Source: Zygnema cylindricum
Lineage: Eukaryota; Streptophyta; Zygnematophyceae; Zygnematales; Zygnemataceae
DNA: 25,535 nt
Assembly: GCA_037447655.1 (NCBI GenBank)
Contig: JBBHKE010001935.1
Coordinates: 441,286 to 466,820, forward strand
Reading direction: 5' to 3'
The translations under genes were made by a program, and so were the position numbers. The notes under the pieces were generated by a model. The model was not told the origin of the DNA. It searched no databases and worked only from the letters and a program-made list of their open reading frames with translations. Numbering within the stretch: the stretch's first letter is position 1; each line of letters begins with the position of its first letter. This document shows positions 17,237 to 25,535 of this stretch, piece by piece.

Positions 17237-18331
17237 AGTCACGGGCCCGCCTTGACGAATTCCAATCTTTGATGCACGTGAATATCTGTATTGGGCAGAT
17301 TTGGTTAAGTCTTACTTCAAGCAAGTGAAACTTATTGATGTCTTAAATGGATCCCTGGCAGAATCTGATGCCAGCTTTGATCAGAAAAATGACCAAGCTT
17401 TGCATATAGTGAAGCTTATGATATCAAAAGAATTGCATATAACATATATTAATGTTACAAAGGCATCAGATTTGTGGGATGCTTTAAAATCTTCTTATGT
17501 TAGAGCTAGTGACCAGCATGAGATTATAACTGCTGGTCAGATCTATAAGTATAAGTACACAGGCGGTAGCATGGTGGAATACACTAATCGGTTTTGAATG
17601 TTATTGTCAGAAAATGCATGTTCAAGGGGGACTTTCTCCCCTTATCATCAGGCCATGATTCTCTTAAAGGGTCTACCTAGTGAATATAAAGGAGCCTCGG
17701 ATCAAATGAAAAAATTGTCCAAACCTCTTTGGAATTTGCAAACAGCTATAGAGTTTATCTTGTCAGAAGAAGCCACACAAACAATTTTAGGATATGGGAA
17801 ACCAGCAGTAGCCTTCACGGCTCAATTTCAGAGAGAAAGTAGATATCAAGGGAATCAATTTAATCCCCTGTTTGAGAAGTGTGTTTATTGCTATACTGAT
17901 TGTCACTCCTTCAGAACTTGTCCTTTGTATATAAAAGCTTATGAAACTGGTATCTTCCGCAAATGATGGAGACATCGCAGACCTTCTATTCCTCAAAGAC
18001 CCCCGAATAAAACTGTTGCGTTTTCAACAGAGGATACGGAATTTGAGAAAAAAAAGATCGAGGAATAAAAACCTAATGTGACCAGATTTCCAAAAACTGA
18101 TAACAAAGAGTTCTTTGCTCTTGCCAAACCAGACATGATGGAAGGACAAAAGGACCTCGGATAGATAATGGATTCAGGCAGCTCTTCATACATGTGCTCG
18201 AACAAGTCTTGGTTTAAGGAGATGTCTTCTATTTTTTCACGTCAAATCTTTTATGCTTGTGGCTATGTTGTTGAATCAAATGCTAAAGGAAATATAGATC
18301 TGGATTGTGTGATAGATGGAAAGGTTGTTAA
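17178..18331 (+). pseudogene. gag-pol: element E gag and protease start
   Basis: One frame runs from ATG 17178, inside the LTR, through SKQQVTGPP at the primer site to RIPIFDAREYLYWADL and a gag domain (ASDLWDALKSSYV, then TAGQIYKYKYTGGSM, then LLKGLPSEYKGA). A CCHC knuckle CVYCYTDCHSFRTC follows, then CPLYIKAYETGIFR, which is also found in element D gag. A protease start MDSGSSSYM has its Asp at 18171. Five stops interrupt an otherwise unshifted frame: TGA 17253, TGA 17595, TGA 17964, TAA 18066 and TAG 18162. Each is explicable by one transition. At 18331 it is cut by the LTR of element D1. The rest of E is not found in the window. Confidence 0.82.
17237..17250 (+). other. primer-binding site of E, degenerate
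   Basis: AGTCACGGGCCCGC aligns with GGTTATGGGCCCAC of A1 and D at 10 of 14 positions, directly after the LTR end. All four differences are transitions. The internal ATG has become ACG. It is either a decayed initiator-Met site or a site for another tRNA. Confidence 0.45.
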
Positions 18332-19313
18332 TGTTGTTTTGAAAAGTCAGTTTCGTGCGTACGAGAGAGTTCGTGCGTACCTGCTAATTGGATTTAATAT
18401 GGAGGTTTGAATAGATTCACGGATTGGGGGAGCGAACGGATTGATATAATTAAAGTGACGTAAAAGACTCATCGAGTGGTGTGAACAAGCAGTGACAAAT
18501 AGACGGCCGATCGCGAAGCGATCCGATGTAAAATAAACGGAATGTTGAAATAGGCGCCGCCGGTACAGAGCAGCTGCGATGCAATTAAGTCAACGCACTT
18601 GCGGCTATTTTTTATGATCTGTACGGACAGTGAAGCCAGCGCAGCTAGCGCAGCTGCGGATAATATGAATGGATAGATTTCAAGTAATGATGATTAAACG
18701 GTAGCGGTAGCTTATTAGTTGCTTAGCGGTAGCTTGGTTTCGGACATACGAAGAGTACGGTGTAAATATTTTGTACAACAGAGGTTTGTCCTTTTGACTA
18801 ATTAGGTTGTTAGAGTAGATACAATACGGCTGGTATGCCTCCGTACTTTGAGTATAACTTGCAGGACTTAGATTATTTTATGTATCGCAGTCTAGTTTAT
18901 CAAAGCAATGGCAAACTGTTTTCTGCATCTTTGACCTGTTGGTGTGATCACTCTGTTTGGTGCTTTCATGTGAAACTTTGTGGAGTTGTTCTATGATATA
19001 GAATCTATTTGGGTGTAAAGTTTCATTGTGTTCCAGTATCTCTGAAAGATTCTGTGACCAGTCTAAGTGGTTAGTTTGTGAAGCTGTCAGCTATTTTTGG
19101 GAAACTCTGGAGCATATATCTTCTAGATGCCTTGATGGATTTGGCTGTAATTTTGGGATTTTACAGTGTATATGATATACTGCACATTGGCGCAGTTTGA
19201 GGTGATTTTGTTGATTGTGGAGTAATCTGTGTTGTCTGAAACACAGCTGTTTTTGAGGTAGTCTGTGGGTGTTTTCGTGAGTAATCCATGGCTCAAATAG
19301 GCTATGGACAACA
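18332..19313 (+). repeat. LTR C2, 5' LTR of D1 (982 bp)
   Basis: It starts TGTTGTTTTGAAAAG and ends GGACAACA, with 5-bp inverted ends TGTTG/CAACA. The landmarks are paired TTCGTGCGTAC words, a GATCGC-GAA-GCGATC hairpin near 18511-18525, GGTGTAAATATTTTG near 18761, the conserved hairpin at 18825-18845, and an ATG at 19288 that opens gag. Confidence 0.88.
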
Positions 19314-20259
19314 GGTTATGGGCCCACACCCATGGCTGCCTATATTTTATGGATCAAAATATCACTACTGGAAGTGTGCGCTCGAGAGCTACTTCGAGAT
19401 GATGGAACTAATGGATGTGGTGGACGGTACTTTGGCCGAAACGTCTAATGGATAGAAAAGTAAAAATCATGAGTGTTTAAGGGTTATTAAGAACTCCTTG
19501 ACTCTGGATTTAGTAATGTCATACATAAGTGTTAAAAAGGTAGCTAAATTATGGAAGTGCTTAGAAAGTATATATGCAAAGACTTCTTTATATTATTGGC
19601 TTAGTAGTGTTACCAAAATAGTTGAACACAAGTATGTAGGAGGTAGTATGGAGAAACACTGTATTGAATTACAAGTATTATTTGCAGAAAATGATATGGC
19701 AGGAGGAAACTTTACAGATGCTCAACAAGCTATCTTGTTAATGAGGAGTCTACCTAAAGAATATAAGAGTGCACTAGATCGATTGACTTTAATTGATAAA
19801 AATAATTGGAGCGTAACTGTAGCTAGACGAGTTATTCTAGATGAAGAGGCTAATAGAAGGGTCTTATCAAGTGAAAGGAATATAAAGGAATCTAAGTCTC
19901 AGTTTCACAAATTTAAAGGCAATAGTGAGTTCGGAGATCGGCCAAAGAATTATTTTTACTGTAATGATTTAGGACATACCTTCAGGGTATGTCCATCGTA
20001 TAAAAGTGCATGTGTTACAGGGAATTTCAGAGATGGATGGGACAACACCCTAGTTCGAACCCCAACAAGAAAGGAATCAAGTGCTTTCGTGAGTGAGAGA
20101 CAAGACTCGACAAATGACAAAAGGCATACACCGTGTGTTGACAAATTTATGTATTTACCGACCTTCTGTGTTGTTTGGAATGGAGTAAAGGAGGAGGTGA
20201 CAGAAAAGGATTTGGTGTCTGTCCCTTTTCTATACGTCAAATTGTTGAGTAACAAATAG
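19288..20259 (+). pseudogene. gag: D1 gag
   Basis: ATG 19288 lies in the LTR, and the frame reads MAQIGYGQQVMGPHPWLPIF across the primer site, then a gag domain (VAKLWKCLESIYAK, then VEHKYVGGSM, then LLMRSLPKEYKSALD). The zinc knuckle reads YFYCNDLGHTFRVC: its first Cys has become Tyr, so metal binding is probably lost. CPSYKSACVTGNFR follows, as in element E. There is one in-frame TAG at 19453, also present in D2. The total is 323 codons to the TAG at 20257, with no frameshift. Confidence 0.82.
19314..19327 (+). other. primer-binding site of D1
   Basis: GGTTATGGGCCCAC follows the LTR end without a gap and is identical to the A1 site although the rest of the element differs. Its ATG (19318-19320) is an in-frame gag Met codon. 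Confidence 0.85.
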
Positions 20260-20685
20260 TTACAGTGGGAAGAGTTATTTGAAGTAAGAGAAATTAGAGG
20301 AAGTGAAGGTCACTTGGAAATGGAAGCCGAAAAATACTTAAACATAAAGACTAATAAATTAAACCTAATTTTTCTAGAAAGACCGAGCGAAAATTTGAAG
20401 AAAACTGAAATTAGGAATGAGGTGTATAATGTGGAAACAGGTGGAAGGAGTTATGTCACCGAAGATAGTGTGGTGAAGGACGAAAGAGAGAAGGACACGA
20501 TTTTTGTGACCTTATCAGATGACAAATGTGTGAGTGAAAATTGTTTACAACAAAGTTTGCAAACTAAAATAAGAGGAGTTAGAGGAAGAGATGGACACTT
20601 AGAAGCAGAAACTAGAAATAAGGTGGCCGTGAAAACTGGTGAACTAGGAGAAGAACAAAGAAAAACTGTTCAGAAATTGGAGTGA
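20260..20685 (+). pseudogene. open frame continuing D1 gag, charged, unknown
   Basis: After the gag TAG the same frame stays open for about 141 codons, to a TGA at 20683. The translation is rich in Glu, Lys and Arg with no protease DSG or integrase motif. A short module recurs within it: RGSEGHLEME near 20298 and RGRDGHLEAE near 20584. I do not recognise the product. It may be a highly decayed linker, a captured sequence or an accessory domain. Confidence 0.35.
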
Positions 20686-21035
20686 GAAAAAAAGTTTGTG
20701 GGAGTGAAAGATGTAATAGAAATGCAAAAGTTAGAAATACAGGAAAGGAAAATAGCAAGAAAAGAGTGCAGCTGAAAAGAAGAAGAATCAACATTAAAAT
20801 TTCTCAGATGAATGAAGTTGATGGAAGTAGCAAATCTATGGAGAAAAACATAAAGGTGAAACAGAAAACTAGTATTTTTGACATTAAACGAGTAGAAAAT
20901 TGTGACAGAAATGTAAACTTTCAAACAAAACAAAAGATCATGAAGAAAACAAAAAGAAGATGTAATATTCTAAGGATCAAGGGTATAAGAATACATGCTC
21001 AGAAAATGATCAAGAGAAGAGAGCGGGAGAAATGA
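20682..21035 (+). pseudogene. Lys/Arg-rich open frame in D1, unknown
   Basis: A 117-codon frame overlaps the end of the previous one by one codon, in another frame. It is very basic (many KK, RR and RRR) and low in complexity because the DNA is A-rich. It may be a shifted continuation of the preceding frame or chance. No family recognised. Confidence 0.2.
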
Positions 21036-21912
21036 TTTTCTGGAGGACATTTTTGAAGAACGTGAATTTAGGGAAATCTTAATTTTGAAAAAACTTATAA
21101 TACAAGCATGTCTTATAAAGACAACTTCGTTAGACATTTGATCTATTTTTGTAGGATTTTAGATTTGTATTCTTCCTTGTTGAGTTAGTTGAAAAGACAA
21201 AAAAATATTTATTTATGTATTTTTGAAGACAAAGGAGGTGGTGGAAGCAATGACTTGTTCCGGAAGGAAAATTTGGGAGACATGGGAGAGCGCAACGAAA
21301 GCAGTGGAGAATCGTCGGAAGAATTTCGCGTCGCGAACAGCGACACCGCATAGCGGCGCAGCGAAAGGAGTGGTGACGTATGACACTTACACGCTGATTA
21401 TTCTATTCCAGGTGCATGCAACTAAATATTCAGGGGTTATGCATTTATGGCGTAAGGGGAGCTATAACAGAACACTTTTTACAAGAAGGCAGCAAGCGAA
21501 TGGGAATTGGCAAAGAGCAGCTGAAGCAATGGCCACATCGGCAAAGCAGTGGTGATGTGTGGTTTTTGCTAAAATTCTTGTATGATGAAAAGTGGAGGTT
21601 GATACAGAATTTTGAATATTTACATATTTTTATATTTTGTTTATCAATTAGAGTGAAAATATATGCAAACAGCATAGACTAATGAGTCTAAAGCTTTAAG
21701 GGAGGGTTGAATTTGAAAGCTTTAGTCTCAATAGATGAGGCTATGGGGAGGAAGTTAAGGGTGAAAAACAGCAGCAGCTGCGTAGCAACATAGTAGTACA
21801 CGTTGCACTTTGTATTAATACTACGCTGCGATGTCAAACTAGCGCAGCGTAGCAACATAGCATTACACGCTGCATATTTTTCAAGGTGCACGAAACTAAA
21901 TTTTCAGGGAAG
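21036..21912 (+). other. 3' non-coding part of D1
   Basis: No pol motif in any frame. A 110-codon frame at 21223-21555 has no recognisable domain. Inside are a purine run AAGGGAGGG near 21699 followed by TTTGAAAGCTTTAGTC, which resembles the start of LTR E, and a direct repeat of GCGTAGCAACATAG with TACACG downstream (near 21780 and 21846). AGGTGCA..NAACTAAAT.TTCAGGG occurs twice (near 21410 and 21884). CAGGGAAG at 21905-21912 is the candidate polypurine tract directly before the LTR. Confidence 0.5.
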
Positions 21913-22894
21913 TCTTGTTTTGAAAAGTCAGTTTCGTGCGTACGAGAGAGTTCGTGCGTACCTGCTAATTGGTTTTAATATGGAGGTTTGAATAGATTCA
22001 CGGATTGGGGGAGCGAACGGATTGATATAATTATAGTGACGTAAAAGACTCAACGAGTGGTGTGAATAAGCAGTGACAAATAGACGGCCGATCGCGAAGC
22101 GATCCGATGTAAAATAAACGGAATGTTGAAATAGGCGCCGCCGGTACAGAGCAGCTGCGATGCAGTTAAGTCAACGCACTTGCGGCTATTTTTTATGATC
22201 TGTACGGACAGTGAAGCCAGCGCAGCTAGCGTAGCTGCGGATAATATGAATGGATAGATTTCAAGTAATGATGATTAAACGGTAGTGGTAGCTTATTAGT
22301 TGCTTAGCGGTAGCTTGGTTTCGGACATACGAAGAGTACGGTGTAAATATTTTGTACAACAGAGGTTTGTCCTTTTGACTAATTAGGTTGTTAGAGTAGA
22401 TACAATACGGCTGGTATGCCTCCGTACTTTGAGTATAACTTGCACGACTTAGATTATTTTATGTATCGCAGTCTAGTTTATCAAAGCAATGGCAAACTGT
22501 TTTCTGCATCTTTGACCTGTTGGTGTGATCACTCTGTTCGGTTCTTTCATGTGAAACTTTGTGGAGTTATTATATGATATAGATTCTATATGTGTGTAAA
22601 GTTTCATTGTGTTCCAGTATCTCTGAAAGATTCTGTGACCAGTCTAAGTGGTTAGTTTGTGAAGCTGTCAGCTATTTTTGGGAAACTCTGGAGCATATAT
22701 CTTCTAGATGCCTTGGTGGATTTGGCTGTAATTTTGGGAGTTTAAAGTGTATATGGTATACTGCACATTGGCGCAGTTTGAGGTGATTTTGTTTATTGTG
22801 GAGTAATCTGTGTTGTCTGAAACACAGCTGTTTTTGAGGTAGTCTGTGGGTGTTTTCGTGAGTAATCCATGGCTCAAATAGGCTATGGACAACA
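21913..22894 (+). repeat. LTR C3, shared LTR between D1 and D2 (982 bp)
   Basis: Same length as C2. It starts TCTTGTTTTG (TC instead of TG) and ends GGACAACA. I count about 21 differences from C2 up to position 22794 and none in the last 100 bp. It acts as 3' LTR of D1 and 5' LTR of D2. Confidence 0.88.
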
Positions 22895-23267
22895 GGTTAT
22901 GGGCCCACACCCATGGCTGCCTATATTTTATGGATCAAAATATCACTACTGGAAGTGTGCGCTCGAGAGCTACTTCGAGATGATGGAACTAATGGATGTG
23001 GTGGACGGTACTTTGGCCGAAACGTCTAATGGATAGAAAAGTAAAAATCATGAGTGTTTAAGGGTTATTAAGAACTCCTTGACTCTGGATTTAGTAATGT
23101 CATACATAAGTGTTAAAAAGGTAGCTAAATTATGGAAGTGCTTAGAAAGTATATATGCAAAGACTTCTTTATATTATTGGCTTAGTAGTGTTACCAAAAT
23201 AGTTGAACACAAGTATGTAGGAGGTAGTATGGAGAAACACTGTATTGAATTACAAGTATTATTTGCA
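22869..23267 (+). pseudogene. gag: D2: truncated second copy of the D gag region
   Basis: It comprises the end of LTR C3, the primer site at 22895-22908 and the first part of gag. From 22895 to 23267 it is identical to 19314-19686, including the in-frame TAG (here 23034-23036). It breaks off in the middle of gag and is joined to family-A LTR sequence. Confidence 0.88.
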
Positions 23268-23283
23268 CAAAAAGAAAATGCAT

Positions 23284-23836
23284 TTAATCGGACGGCCAGA
23301 ATGATTGCCGAAATCGTAGAAGAGGATTTCGGCGGTTTTTGGTCATCGCCACATCGGATGACACGTGGCAGAATGACATTGGATCGCGGCATCTCCGGAG
23401 ATTAGGGAAGCGAATCCAGATATTACACGTGTGGACATTTAGGCCATGTCGTACAATATCCGTAAATAAAGTACACCGGCAGCTGTACTTTTGTGTACGT
23501 AAGTGCAATATGATTGGTGTCGTACATCAGTAGATAGAGTTTTAGAAAGAGATAGGACTTCGAAAATTTTGTTAGATAGGACCCTCTCTCCCAGAGAGCT
23601 TCTGTATAAAAAGGTCAACTTTGAATCTCCATAACTGAATGCTCAAGGGAGCAAATTCAGAGATTTTTTTTTCTATCGACTCAAAGGAGCCTTCCCTTCA
23701 CAAGGGTGGAGGTGGTCAAAGTTTTTGTCGGCCAGGGTGGTAGTTATTCTTGCTGAAACACAAAGGGGTCAAGGATATCCTAGAGGCTTCTTGCAAGCTG
23801 TCCATTCTAAGGACCTATGGAGGTCTCAGAGTCGCA
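23284..23836 (+). repeat. 5'-truncated 5' LTR of element A2
   Basis: It matches the A1 LTR from the U3 word TTAATCGGACGGCCA (9168) to the end (GAGTCGCA). The first part of about 450 bp is missing. The 16 bases before it (23268-23283) match neither D nor A. Unlike A1 it has a good TATA box, TATAAAAAGG at 23605-23614, behind a CTCTC..GAGAG palindrome. Confidence 0.85.
23605..23614 (+). promoter_or_regulatory. TATA box of A2 LTR
   Basis: TATAAAAAGG. The corresponding A1 positions read TACAAAAGG in both LTRs. Confidence 0.55.
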
Positions 23837-25535
23837 GGTTAGGGGCCCACCCTCTAAAGTACCCATATTTATTGGAACTGGCTTTATATACAGGGAAAGT
23901 TTGATGACAGGAGCTCTATGCGAGAAAAGGTTTTGGGGAATATTGAGTGGACAAGTGGGGCGTCCATCAAGTCTTGGAATCCCTCCAGGGTTTGGAGGAA
24001 GCAGATTCACAAAGAAAGCACATCCATCTTCAACAGAAAAGACAAATGAAGGGGAGGTGGTGGACAAAGGAACGGAGAAAGAGACGACCACATGAATAGC
24101 AATTGGTTCGGCATTCATGTCCCCTATTCCGAGGAACAAGGAGAATGATACTGATACCTGGGACTTCAACAATATGGCGGCAAAGCACTTCATTATCCGC
24201 CATCTTACTCAAGGGCTTGCATGTCCTCATTTGCAGGTAGAAAGGGCATCTGATCTTTGGATGGCTCTCATAGAGATGTACCCAAGTGGTACGATTCAGC
24301 AATAACAGTTGGCTGATCAGAAAGTTAAGGACTATGCACACAAAGGGTGGAAGATGTTCGATTTTTGCAATGAGCTTGCTACACTTTTTATGGAGTCAGA
24401 GAGTGCTTTAAAAGAATTTACTGAAAAGGAAAAGGTTAACAATTTACTAATGAAGTTACCCAATGAGTTCCACAACATAGTCAAACTTGTACAAGACTTG
24501 CCAGACTCAAGGTGAATATGGAACTCAGTGGTAGGAATGATTCTCGTTCGAGAGAATACGATTGAGATCCGAAGGGGAGGAAAGAGTGGGCAAGCCTTGG
24601 CAGCTGGGATCGATTAGAGGAAAAAGGATTTGCCCATACTGATCGAAAACTATTGAGAGGGGAAGCAGAAAAATCAGACCGACGAGTTCGGACCAAAGGC
24701 TCCCAAGGGTTTATGTCATTTCTGTAAGAAACCAGGGCACTATATGGCGGAGTGCACTAAGCTAATCGAGCTTCGGTTAAAGGAAGGGCAGACCGGTGGA
24801 ACCCCGAGAGGAAAGAAAAAGGCCCTTATGACACACGTACATGAGGTGGAATCTGAAGACAAGGACAGTGAGCTCCTATTGGATGAGGAGTTCGAAGCGA
24901 CAAACGAGGTACAAATTCCACAAAAGCAGAAATGTGCTTTCAGTGGTTTGAAAGGTGAAGCAGGTTGGATTGTAGATTCACGTGCTTCCATGCACATGTG
25001 TAAGGATAAACGCCTATTCACTAAGATAAGTAAGATTCCCACCGTAGAGATAGTGTACGTGGATGGGAGGATAGTCACTACTACTCTTGTAAAATTGGTA
25101 GATCTGAAAGTGTTAGTAGAAGGAAAGACATTTATTGTTTATTCCGGAGCTGAACAAAAACCTCATCTCTATGTCTGTATTAGATGATAAGGGTTTTGAT
25201 ACTAGCACTAGGAAAAGAGTCTTTACTGCTAGTTTTGAGAAGGAAGTTTATTTCACTGCTGAAAAAGGTAGCCAAGGGATGTTTAGGCTGATTTTAAGCA
25301 ATGAAAAGAAGATACTTTACTATGCTTGTAATCATGATATAATGTTGTGGCGTAAGAGGCTTGGGCATGTGAATCTAGATAAATTAAGAGAGATGAAAAA
25401 GATGGGAGTAGTGGAAGGGATTTAGTTCGGTGAAAGTGAGAATCTAAGTGATTGTAGTAGATGTGCTCAAGGTAAAGCACACAGGTTACATTTCCCAAAA
25501 ACTGCCACCTATAAGAAAGAAAAGATTCTAGATTT
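23817..25535 (+). pseudogene. gag-pol: A2 gag, protease and start of integrase (runs off window)
   Basis: It is collinear with A1. ATG 23817 in the LTR reads MEVSESQVRGPPSKVPIF, followed by the gag domain. TGA at 24654 is at codon 280, exactly as in A1, and the CCHC knuckle CHFCKKPGHYMAEC is intact. The protease reads VDSRASMHM, with Gly of DSGA changed to Arg. Private stops are TGA 24093, TAA 24303, TGA 24513 and TAG 24615. A deletion of about 20 bp near 25130 shifts the frame, which resumes as FIPELNKNLISMSVLDDKGFDTSTRK with no LTR insertion. The integrase zinc site has lost its first His (LWRKRLGH). TAG at 25423 is a further stop. Protein identity to A1 is roughly 80 percent by eye. Confidence 0.88.
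23837..23850 (+). other. primer-binding site of A2, one base changed
   Basis: GGTTAGGGGCCCAC differs from the A1 site only by T to G in the internal ATG. The gag frame therefore depends on the upstream ATG at 23817 in the LTR. Confidence 0.8.

Larger units (their letters stand above)
18332..22894 (+). mobile_element. gag-only copia-type element D1 (non-autonomous)
   Basis: Two 982-bp LTRs (18332-19313 and 21913-22894) flank a 2.6-kb interior with an initiator-Met primer site, a gag gene and then about 1.65 kb without integrase, RT or RNase H. This fits the gag-retaining non-autonomous LTR class known from plants (TR-GAG). It is inserted in the protease region of element E. Because D-type internal sequence follows the right LTR, no target duplication can be checked there. 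Confidence 0.75.

Noticed and set aside
19123-19329. Minus-strand frame at the end of LTR C2, repeated at 22704-22910
   Set aside because: Present twice only because the LTR is present twice. It lies antisense to the LTR end and gag start and has no recognisable domain.
1-25535. CRISPR array, prophage, operon or other prokaryotic system
   Set aside because: No regularly spaced repeats and no bacterial gene organisation. The window is eukaryotic transposon DNA throughout.

Overview
The window looks like eukaryotic nuclear DNA made almost entirely of transposable elements. I see no host gene and no RNA gene that I could defend. The pol sequence of the best-preserved element is plant-like Ty1/copia, and the background is AT-rich and full of old, nested, methylation-style (transition) decay. 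A streptophyte (land plant or relative) is my best guess for the organism, but the sequence alone does not settle it.

Layout. 1-3110: AT-rich DNA with no gene, holding two copies of a small inverted-repeat (MITE-like) element and a short hairpin. 3111-4081: an LTR of family B, forward. 4084-4193: three small palindromes. 4220-6476: the relic of a non-LTR-type reverse transcriptase (RT) gene, forward, with an internal 173-bp duplication. 6680-8155: a second, reverse-oriented fragment of the same RT family, split by a solo family-B LTR that still has a perfect 5-bp target duplication. 7866-8997: a 566-bp tandem duplication that spans the junction between this RT fragment and the next LTR. 8722-16340: an almost complete Ty1/copia element (A1) with 997/998-bp LTRs, gag, protease, integrase, RT and RNase H. 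It is disabled by five stops and a frameshift, and split by a 1268-bp solo LTR (C1) that carries its own target duplication. 16389-18331: the 5' part of another copia element (E). 18332-22894: a gag-only, apparently non-autonomous element (D1) inserted in E, followed directly by a second copy of its 5' internal region (D2), as expected from unequal crossing-over. 23284-25535: a second, 5'-truncated family-A element (A2) that runs off the window.

The most interesting signal is shared by all these copia LTR families (A, B, C/D, E). Each LTR ends with an ATG whose reading frame runs through the LTR end and the primer-binding site into gag. The last ATG lies 20, 26 or 59 nt from the LTR end, and all three distances are congruent to 2 modulo 3. 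The primer-binding site itself (GGTTATGGGCCCAC) is complementary to the anticodon arm, not the 3' end, of initiator tRNA-Met, as in Drosophila copia. Its ATG, the complement of the CAU anticodon, is an in-frame Met codon of gag. So the elements combine the Ty1 habit of starting gag in the LTR with the copia habit of priming from an internal or half tRNA. Other points of note are a TGA at the same gag codon in two diverged family-A copies, a conserved hairpin in the LTR transcribed region, and a sharp recombination breakpoint in the D tandem.
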